DNA of 13,491 bases from contig JACFNJ010000032.1 in NCBI GenBank assembly GCA_019454865.1, forward strand, positions 1 to 13,491. Reading direction: 5' to 3'. This DNA is from Bacteroidia bacterium. GTDB lineage: Bacteria; Bacteroidota; Bacteroidia; UKL13-3. Below the pieces are notes generated by a model. The model saw nothing but the letters and a program-made list of their open reading frames with translations, was not told the DNA's origin and made no database searches. This document shows, in pieces, positions 1 through 6,688 of the stretch. How positions within the stretch are numbered: position 1 is the stretch's first letter; each line of letters starts with the position of its first letter. Made by a program: the position numbers and the translations under genes.

Positions 1-3000
1 TTGGTTCCTATTTGTGGATCTTTAAAGAACATGTTGTAGGTAAATAAATAGTAGCCCAAGCCGGTTGCAGTTACTTGATTATACACATTGGTATAGTTTT
101 GTGTCGGACTTACCTGTGGATGACGAACCCCGGTGTACTGACGCACGCCTACTGCTGTTGGTACTGCTTGATACAAATCGTAAATTATTGTTGCTACAGT
201 ATCACCACCAAAGGTAAACACTTGTGTACCGCCTTGTGATGCTGTATCCGGTATTGCTACCGCTAATGGTGGTATGGATGTAGGGGTTACTTCAAATGCT
301 CCTAAATCCGGTACTCCTTGTGCTGGTGTGGCTGGTCGGGTTACATTGTTGGCATCCGTTGGTACTAAGCTCAAATGTGTTCCTCGTCCGTTTATTGCCC
401 ATACTGCAGAGTCTGTTGCCAATGGCTCCGGATTTGTGGTGGATGTAAATGAGGCACGATAACTCAATGAGTTCGCTTCTAAGCCTGTATATGCACTTCT
501 AAACTGTGCTAAGTTCTTTGCTCCAGATGCATAGTATGGCGTTAATGAACCAGTAGTGTGTACCAAGTTATAATCCGATTGCATTAGTGATGGATTTGGC
601 GCAGCACTGCAATAATATGCATACGTACCGGTTCCGCTAAATACGTTATTCTTTATTGTAAAGTTTCCGGTAACATTTGTTCCTACATAGAAATAACCAG
701 TACCCATATAGAAGGTGTTGTGTACAACATCTTGATACTCCGTTCCGGTTTGCCCTACATAGAAGTAACCTAATGGTGTACGATGAATGCGATTGTTGGC
801 TATTAGCGAACGCTCGGTTGGTTTGCTGCTGCTGTAATACAAATAGTGATATACATTATTGGAGTTGTTTCCATTCCAATAGTTATTTACATATTGGAAG
901 CCGGAATCAGCATAATACATATACAAATAGGATGTACCTGAGCCGCCTACATGTGGACGATAAGTATTGTTTACTATCTTACCGCCTACACTGTAATAAA
1001 AATACATGAAGTAATAATAAATACTATCAAATGTGTTACCATCTATATAGGTAAAACGTTGTGGCGTTGTTCTGGATGGACCAAAAATATATGGTCCATA
1101 ATATCCGCCATTAAATTTATTATTGATAAATGCCAATCCGGTGCCTGTATATGGATTTGCTTGTACCAAGTAGTGTACTGCTGTTACACCTCCTACATTA
1201 TATACTCCTGCATTTATTTTACAATTACGTACAGTGTCGTAATCACTCATGCTGCTTACAAATATTGCTGTTCCTTGGGTAGATAAATGAGTTTGATAAA
1301 TGCCTATCTTATCTAAAATGTGGTGGTCTGCTCCATTAAAGCGTACTACGTAACCTCCGTTGTTATGCAATATTACCGAATCTACATGGTTTGCCATTGA
1401 TTTGAATGTTACCGTATTGGTTGCTCTTGCGCCTATTGCATTATTTAACGAAACTTGCTCGTTATAAACCCCGGTTTTTACATTAAATACTACCGGTCCG
1501 CCTACTCCTCTGTTTTGTAATGCTGCTGCTGCTGCTCCAAAACTTGTAAAATCCGATGGTGCTGTTCCGATTACATAAGTTCCATTCAGCGGTGGGAAGA
1601 AACTCTCTACTATGGTATCGTTTGCAGGATTTAAATCCGCACTGCTGTTTGGTGAATAGGTATATACCTTAATGTTGTTTGCTCCATTTACCAAAGTTAT
1701 TTGGTTTAATCCCGTAAATACTATGGTATCCGTTTCACAAGCTGGTAATGTACCACTCCATGGCAATACTACAGGTGTACCGTTATTTAATGTATATGCT
1801 ACATTAAAACTATATACCGTATTGGTTCCATTATTGCGTACTATTAATGACAAATCTTGTGCGCCCAAAACTATAGGGGTGGTTGGTGATAGCATGGTTT
1901 CTGCTAACAAATCTAAGGTGGTTCCTTGATACTCATACGCACCTATATTAGGCTCTGCCAATAAACGTGGATTACCTACTATATCATAATTTACCAATCC
2001 ATTTGTAGTTACTCCTTTTTGGCATCCGTTGGTTAAGTTATAGTTGCTATCCAGTGGTGGCATCATGTTATATGAAGAGTCGCCTCCGGCTGTGGCACTT
2101 AAGTAATTGCTTGGTGTATAATAAACACTATTTCTATATACTAAATTGCCGGATGTTGGATTCACACCATTATAATACATGTTATAATTCAAATTATTTC
2201 CACTTGGCGATGTTCCCATGTATGCAGGTGTATATGCACCATTCAATACCGAGAAAATATTATTTTTAATTACGGTTCCTGTTGATCCATTATTATAAAA
2301 ACATGTATAACTTGTTGCTGTACCTGCTCCGCTCATCTCTATGGTGTTGTGTAATACATCAGATGGATAAGGGGAAGCATTATACAAATACACCCCATAA
2401 ACACCCGGATAACTTGAGCTTGGACTATTACCCAATACAATATTATTAGCAAACAAGGTAGGTTTTGCCAACGCTGAACCCATTGTATAATACATGTATG
2501 CCCCATAGCCGCCAAAGCCTTCGATGCGATTACGTGTTATAACATGCCCATTGCTTGTGTCGGAATTTTGGTTGTAATAAAAATACAATCCATAATATCC
2601 GTAATTAAATCCTTGCACTTGTATCCGGTTATTATCAAACACTATCGCATTGTAATTGTAAGCTACATAAGCACCCTGATAGTTTACATGCTGTATCGTA
2701 TTGTTACGGAATATTAAATTACGATTGTAGTTTACATTAGATGCTCCATACGCTACCAATCCATAACCTCCTCCGGTTAATGTGCAGCTATCTACCAATA
2801 TTGAATCGGCTCGCATTGCACTAATACCCGTTCCACCGGCTGTTGCTGTAAAGTTTATTACATAACCATTTGAAGCAGTTCCGCTTGGTATTACCGGTAA
2901 GCTTACATCACAATTGATTACCTTACATCCTGTACCACTTTTATCGGTATTGGTTCCTACTACGGATAATCCTGCAGATAACATACTGTTTTGTATGGTT

Positions 3001-5864
3001 AAATCGCGTACCGTTACATAGCTTATTTTATCTATTAAAAACATTGCACTTGAAGTACCACCACTTATTATCGTTGTTGCTTTATTCTGTCCTTTAAAGG
3101 TAATTGTGTTGGAATCACTTACTCCCGGTATCGGTGCTTTAATATATACTTGTTGGGTATATGTGCCCGGACGTATATCAAATACTACCGGCCCTGCTAA
3201 TCCGTTTTCTAAAGCTGCCGCTGCTGCCGCAGGTGTTGCAAAATCAGGATTAGTACCGCCTACCGTATAGGTTCCGCTTAATGGAGAATAAAACGCATCA
3301 CGTAATGTGTCGTTGGTAGGATCACTATCTGTGCTGCTGTTTGGTCCATAAGTATAGCAAGTAATTAAATTAACTGCTCCTAAATTTATCTGATTCATTC
3401 CGGTAAAGGATGCTGTATCAAACGCACATGGTGCCAAGGTATTGCTTTGTGATATGGTTACAGGAGTATTTAAATTGTTTTGGTATGCTGCTGTGTAGGA
3501 ACTTATCGTATTGTTACCTATATTTTGTACCAAAAACTTTAAGTCTGCATATCCTTGCGTAATTGGTGCAACCGGTGTTATTATACTGCGTACCGATAAA
3601 TTATTCGATATATTTCCATTAAACTCATACGCGCCTAAAGTTGGAGTAGTCAACGAACGTGTTACTCCTGTTATATCTGTTGGTACATCTGCTGATAAAT
3701 TTACACCCTGACCATCACAGCCATTTGCCATTGCTAAATTTGCATACGGTGTGGCTGCTCTGTTTACAAACGATGGCTCTACATTTACCGATGAATCGCC
3801 CCCGGATGTTGCCCCCAAATATGTGGCTGGTGTTCTGTAAGAGCCTCTATACAATAAATATCCTGATACCGGATTGGTTGCATTGTAATAGTTGTTGTAA
3901 TTTACTACATTTCCTGTTGGGTTGGTTGCTAAATACAATGGTGTATAGCCTCCGCTATATACTGCAAATACATTGTTCTTGATTTTGATTACTGTTGAAC
4001 CCTGACTACGGAAACAGGTAGCAGTATTAGAGGTCTGAACACCATTCATTAAAATAGTATTGTGGTAAACATTTACCGGATATGCACCGGTTGGTAAATA
4101 AAGGTAAACCCCATAATATCCCGAATACGAGCCTCCGGTATAGCTGCTGATTACATTGTTATAAAACTTTAATGGTGCGGCTGATACCGATTGTAACGGA
4201 TAATATAAATATATACCATAATACCCAAAATTATTAATGCGGTTGCCTATTATCTCGTGCGAGATACTTGTATTGGAGGATTGGTTGTAATAAAAATAGA
4301 TTCCATAATAGCCATAATTCCAGCCTTGCATGTTTACCGTATTGTGCTTTAATACAATTGGGTTGTAGTGATAATACAAATACATGCCCATATAGTTACA
4401 ACTATCTACTATGTTATTAGTTAATGTTAATCCTCTATTGGTAGTTGCCTGTTGCCCTCCATAAGAAGCTATGCCATAACCGCCACCAACTGTACGGCAA
4501 CTGTCTATCGTTATACTGTCATTTGGGGTTGCTGAAATACCAGCCCCATTAGCAGTATTAGTTATCGTTACACAATATCCTGTATTTATTGTACCGCTAT
4601 TAACAGGAAGACGAGCTATACAATTAGAAACTGTTACTTTTTTAGTTGTACCTACTATACCTATTGCTACCGGAGTACCGCTTATTGCAGTATTTTGAAA
4701 AGTTATATTTTTTAATGTTACGAATTTACTTTTATCCAATACTATTACTGCTGAATTTGTAAAGTTTCCTTCAAAACGAGTGTTCAACTTGTTTCCTCCA
4801 TCAAAAGTAATGGTATTTATATTACTTGCACCAAGTATATCACCCATCTTAATTGCTGTGGTTCGTGGGTATGTGCCGGGGGCTATATTAAAATATACCG
4901 GTCCGCATATACCCGCTAATTCCATTGCCATTATTGCTGAATCTATCGTTGAAAAATTTGGAGATACTCCGCCTATGGTATAAGTACCACTTGCCATTGC
5001 AGGCATTTTTACTACCGTGCTGGTATCGTTAGTTCGTATTGTATCGGTTTGACTGTTTGGACTACTTGTCCATGCTTTTATAGTAGTACTCACTCCGGTT
5101 GGAAAATAGTAACTGCCCAATTGTAATTTCACACTGTTTGCGCCTATACCGCCTGCTGTGTCTAATGTAGTAAGATTATAAAAAATTGGGGTTTGAACTA
5201 TACCATTAATACTCCAATTCACATTAAAGCTGGATACTTGATTGGTTCCAAAATTGGTTATCGTGGCATAAATGTTTTGTTGATTAGCACAAAATACACC
5301 CGGTGAGTCAATGGATGATACACCAACATCATCATTTGCTGTTGCTCCTTGCCATATCTCTATCTCACGGAAATTTACGTTACTTGATTGCGAACCTATT
5401 ACTACAATATCTATTATTCGTAATTTTGATGCGCTTACTGTTGATGGAAAATTGATGTCGTAATTACATAACGAGGTATTGTTTTGGGTAAATGCCATTA
5501 CTGTTACCCACGAACTACCATTCCAGCGTTGTATCGTTCCGCCTCCTAAATAGCGAGTTCCGGATTGTCCGGCATGTATTGTCATACCTTTAATTGCCTG
5601 TGGTGTTGACCAATCAAATTGGATATACACACTTGATCCGGGATTGGTTGCATTTGATGTAAGCCATACTTGCTGTGTACCGCATGTACCGAAAACCAAA
5701 TCGTTAAAAGCAGAACATGCTCCTGAATTACATGTACTGGCTGTTGCAGTTGCTGATGGTGCCAAATTAACCTGCGCCATTGCGACATTTAAGCCAAATA
5801 ACAAAGCCAGCAATACCTTTGCCGACTTTGAGTTAATGAGGTAAAAGAGTAAGTTTTTTCTCAT
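1..5864 (-). CDS. Giant secreted modular beta-helix protein (discoidin-like domain plus three CARDB/beta-helix modules), C-terminus beyond window
   Basis: I read the complement codon by codon from the ATG at 5864-5862 to the left edge and found 1954 codons with no stop, so the gene is intact here and only its 3' end is missing. The product starts with a signal peptide (basic start MRKN, hydrophobic VLLALLFGLNVAMA, likely cleavage before Q31). Residues about 32-173 look like a galactose-binding or F5/8 type C domain (start NLAPSATATAS, RWNGSSWV, end NVNFREIEIW). Three tandem modules follow at about 176-748, 752-1312 and 1316-1859. Each has a CARDB-like beta-sandwich, a GTY(T/V)(I/V)G entry motif, a Tyr/Asn-rich right-handed beta-helix and a closing GA(Y/F)E motif. 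A different Ig-like segment then runs off the edge. I see no catalytic signature, so an adhesin, matrix or glycan-binding role is more likely than an enzyme, though a polysaccharide lyase cannot be excluded. A T9SS sorting domain is expected in the missing part. The start is the only in-frame ATG before the signal peptide. Confidence 0.9.
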   Translation of the reverse strand, partial: MRKNLLFYLINSKSAKVLLALLFGLNVAMAQVNLAPSATATASTCNSGACSAFNDLVFGTCGTQQVWLTSNATNPGSSVYIQFDWSTPQAIKGMTIHAGQSGTRYLGGGTIQRWNGSSWVTVMAFTQNNTSLCNYDINFPSTVSASKLRIIDIVVIGSQSSNVNFREIEIWQGATANDDVGVSSIDSPGVFCANQQNIYATITNFGTNQVSSFNVNWSINGIVQTPIFYNLTTLDTAGGIGANSVKLQLGSYYFPTGVSTTIKAWTSSPNSQTDTIRTNDTSTVVKMPAMASGTYTIGGVSPNFSTIDSAIMAMELAGICGPVYFNIAPGTYPRTTAIKMGDILGASNINTITFDGGNKLNTRFEGNFTNSAVIVLDKSKFVTLKNITFQNTAISGTPVAIGIVGTTKKVTVSNCIARLPVNSGTINTGYCVTITNTANGAGISATPNDSITIDSCRTVGGGYGIASYGGQQATTNRGLTLTNNIVDSCNYMGMYLYYHYNPIVLKHNTVNMQGWNYGYYGIYFYYNQSSNTSISHEIIGNRINNFGYYGIYLYYPLQSVSAAPLKFYNNVISSYTGGSYSGYYGVYLYLPTGAYPVNVYHNTILMNGVQTSNTATCFRSQGSTVIKIKNNVFAVYSGGYTPLYLATNPTGNVVNYNNYYNATNPVSGYLLYRGSYRTPATYLGATSGGDSSVNVEPSFVNRAATPYANLAMANGCDGQGVNLSADVPTDITGVTRSLTTPTLGAYEFNGNISNNLSVRSIITPVAPITQGYADLKFLVQNIGNNTISSYTAAYQNNLNTPVTISQSNTLAPCAFDTASFTGMNQINLGAVNLITCYTYGPNSSTDSDPTNDTLRDAFYSPLSGTYTVGGTNPDFATPAAAAAALENGLAGPVVFDIRPGTYTQQVYIKAPIPGVSDSNTITFKGQNKATTIISGGTSSAMFLIDKISYVTVRDLTIQNSMLSAGLSVVGTNTDKSGTGCKVINCDVSLPVIPSGTASNGYVINFTATAGGTGISAMRADSILVDSCTLTGGGYGLVAYGASNVNYNRNLIFRNNTIQHVNYQGAYVAYNYNAIVFDNNRIQVQGFNYGYYGLYFYYNQNSDTSNGHVITRNRIEGFGGYGAYMYYTMGSALAKPTLFANNIVLGNSPSSSYPGVYGVYLYNASPYPSDVLHNTIEMSGAGTATSYTCFYNNGSTGTVIKNNIFSVLNGAYTPAYMGTSPSGNNLNYNMYYNGVNPTSGNLVYRNSVYYTPSNYLSATAGGDSSYNMMPPLDSNYNLTNGCQKGVTTNGLVNYDIVGNPRLLAEPNIGAYEYQGTTLDLLAETMLSPTTPIVLGAQDLSLIVRNNGTNTVYSFNVAYTLNNGTPVVLPWSGTLPACETDTIVFTGLNQITLVNGANNIKVYTYSPNSSADLNPANDTIVESFFPPLNGTYVIGTAPSDFTSFGAAAAALQNRGVGGPVVFNVKTGVYNEQVSLNNAIGARATNTVTFKSMANHVDSVILHNNGGYVVRFNGADHHILDKIGIYQTHLSTQGTAIFVSSMSDYDTVRNCKINAGVYNVGGVTAVHYLVQANPYTGTGLAFINNKFNGGYYGPYIFGPSRTTPQRFTYIDGNTFDSIYYYFMYFYYSVGGKIVNNTYRPHVGGSGTSYLYMYYADSGFQYVNNYWNGNNSNNVYHYLYYSSSKPTERSLIANNRIHRTPLGYFYVGQTGTEYQDVVHNTFYMGTGYFYVGTNVTGNFTIKNNVFSGTGTYAYYCSAAPNPSLMQSDYNLVHTTGSLTPYYASGAKNLAQFRSAYTGLEANSLSYRASFTSTTNPEPLATDSAVWAINGRGTHLSLVPTDANNVTRPATPAQGVPDLGAFEVTPTSIPPLAVAIPDTASQGGTQVFTFGGDTVATIIYDLYQAVPTAVGVRQYTGVRHPQVSPTQNYTNVYNQVTATGLGYYLFTYNMFFKDPQIGT
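288..1919 (-). repeat. Module 3 of the giant protein (diverged CARDB-like domain plus beta-helix)
   Basis: Residues about 1316-1859. The beta-sandwich and entry are well conserved with module 2: PNSSADLNPANDT (Pro 1405), NGTYVIG (first Gly 1428) and GPVVFNVKTGVYNEQVSL. The helix itself has diverged. It keeps Tyr-rich turns such as YLYMYYADS, NVYHYLYYSSS and GYFYVGTN, but lacks the NYGYYG run of modules 1 and 2. It closes with LGAFEV (Gly 1855). The spacing from module 2 is 564 residues at the entry and 547 at the close, so the helix is somewhat shorter. Confidence 0.75.
1929..3611 (-). repeat. Module 2 of the giant protein (CARDB-like domain plus beta-helix)
   Basis: Residues about 752-1312. 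Its landmarks are PNSSTDSDPTNDT (Pro 841), SGTYTVGG (first Gly 864), GPVVFDIRPGTY, NYGYYGLYFYYNQNSD (from 1087) and IGAYEY (Gly 1308). These lie 572, 571, 571 and 564 residues after their module 1 equivalents, so modules 1 and 2 align almost without gaps. They also share turn motifs such as NNxI and HNTI. Similarity to module 1 is clearly higher than to module 3, which points to the most recent duplication. Confidence 0.8.
3621..5339 (-). repeat. Module 1 of the giant protein (CARDB-like domain plus beta-helix)
   Basis: Residues about 176-748. The beta-sandwich part holds NFGTNQVSSFNVNWSING and ends in the landmark PNSQTDTIRTNDT, whose Pro is residue 269. The helix part opens with SGTYTIGG (first Gly 293) and GPVYFNIAPGTY. 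It continues with turn units such as NNIVDSCNYMGMYLYY and, from residue 516, NYGYYGIYFYYNQSSN, and closes with LGAYEF (Gly 744). The landmarks recur at nearly constant spacing in modules 2 and 3, showing tandem duplication. Domain names are by pattern recognition; the duplication is read directly. Confidence 0.8.
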
Positions 5865-5908
5865 AATAATTGAGTTGTTAAAGTTTAAAAATTGATTTTT
5901 TTGAAACT

Positions 5909-5916
5909 CAAACATA
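5909..5916 (-). promoter_or_regulatory. Candidate -7 promoter element for the giant secreted protein gene
   Basis: The minus strand reads TATGTTTG here, an exact match to the Bacteroidota -7 consensus TAnnTTTG. It lies 44 bases upstream of the ATG at 5864, which would give a short AT-rich leader of about 35-40 bases. I see no convincing TTTG or TTG at the -33 position, so the call rests on the -7 box and its placement. No Shine-Dalgarno sequence precedes the start, as is usual in this phylum. Confidence 0.4.
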
Positions 5917-6180
5917 AAAACTTATTGCGACATTTTTATGTTTTTTAATGTTTTTTTAAAAATTTTAAATCATCTGCTGAATTTCAGTATAAACGATGTT
6001 TTAAAAGGATATACGGCTTATAAAAATAGATATAAACATAGTGTATTCTATATTTTAACATTAAATTTAAATGAATTTAACTGATAAATTAAATGATTTT
6101 TAATTTATGGAGTTGCAATGATTCCAAAACCAATTTATTAATAATTTAATAAACTGTAATCCAAAAGCGATTAAAAAACA

Positions 6181-6188
6181 TATATTTG
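6181..6188 (+). promoter_or_regulatory. Candidate -7 promoter element directly before the small secreted protein gene
   Basis: TATATTTG matches the Bacteroidota -7 consensus TAnnTTTG exactly and ends six bases before the ATG at 6195. If it is used, transcription would begin at or next to the start codon and give a leaderless or nearly leaderless mRNA. No clear -33 TTTG is seen at the right distance. The match could be chance in such AT-rich DNA, and another promoter further upstream may serve the gene. Confidence 0.3.
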
Positions 6189-6194
6189 AAATTA

Positions 6195-6659
6195 ATGAGC
6201 AAACTACTAAAGCTAATTTCTATTATTAATATAATACTTTGTATTTCAAATGATGTAAAAGCTCAATTGAACAAAGTAGAAATAACTAATTATAAACACC
6301 AAAGAGTAAAATTTTTAATAGCAAAAAACTATATAGAATGGGTAAACGGCACAGTAAATATTGCACTTACAGCTGCTAATGGAAGAATGTTACAAATTAA
6401 TAACATACCACAATCTTTACTTACAGATACCGTAGTAAGGACAAATAAAATAAACTTAGATTATATTATTAATGACAAAATATACAAAACTAAACCTGCA
6501 CAAAAGGCTTTGTTTGAAATTAATTGTAAAAAAATGGAAGAAGGAGAAGATATACAGCTAACAGCACAAGGCAAGGTGTATTTTAATAAAACCTGGTACA
6601 AAATTAATGCAACAATCAGCAGCAAGCTTCCTGAAAAAAAACACATTACAACACATTGA
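6195..6659 (+). CDS. Small secreted protein of unknown function upstream of the subtilase
   Basis: The product has 154 residues from the ATG at 6195. An in-frame TTG three codons earlier could add MKL, but I prefer the ATG. Residues 1-23 form a typical signal peptide (MSKLLKL, hydrophobic ISIINIILCI, cleavage after VKA before Gln). The mature part of about 130 residues is rich in Lys, Asn, Ile and Thr, appears to be mostly beta-strand, and has one Cys (in INCKKME). It has no lipobox, no further membrane segment and no T9SS sorting domain, so it may remain periplasmic. I do not recognise a family. It ends 29 bases before the peptidase start on the same strand with no terminator between, so the two are probably co-transcribed. 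A role as inhibitor, foldase or partner of the peptidase is a guess from position only. Confidence 0.75.
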   Translation: MSKLLKLISIINIILCISNDVKAQLNKVEITNYKHQRVKFLIAKNYIEWVNGTVNIALTAANGRMLQINNIPQSLLTDTVVRTNKINLDYIINDKIYKTKPAQKALFEINCKKMEEGEDIQLTAQGKVYFNKTWYKINATISSKLPEKKHITTH

Positions 6660-6688
6660 AATTAACAATAAAACATTAGAATTGTCAG

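Larger units (their letters stand above)
5865..6194. other. Divergent AT-rich intergenic region
   Basis: About 330 bases separate the two divergent start codons. The stretch is strongly AT-rich with many A and T runs, and I find no credible coding frame or RNA gene in it. It holds the two candidate -7 boxes listed separately and a small inverted repeat, CTGAA-T-TTCAG, at 5977-5987 near the middle. That repeat could be an operator half-site pair but is too short to argue from alone. Confidence 0.6.

Noticed and set aside
274..4983. Several plus-strand open frames of about 60-110 codons within 274-4983, such as those at 677-1009, 951-1286 and 3659-3982
   Set aside because: They lie antisense to the giant gene, have odd Tyr/Cys/His-rich composition, mutually overlap and lack family motifs. 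They result from the repetitive codon use of the real minus-strand gene.
288..5339. Reading the beta-helix modules as a polysaccharide lyase or other enzyme
   Set aside because: The fold is shared with pectate lyases, but I see no clustered catalytic Lys/Arg or Ca-binding Asp motifs. The tandem modular form fits a structural or adhesive protein better.
5582..5788. A minus-strand open frame of 68 codons in another frame
   Set aside because: It lies inside the discoidin-like domain of the giant gene in a shifted frame, and its Gln/His-rich translation shows no domain.
5977..5987. Short inverted repeat CTGAA-T-TTCAG in the divergent region
   Set aside because: Five-base arms are expected by chance in several hundred bases. 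It is noted within the intergenic entry but not called an operator.
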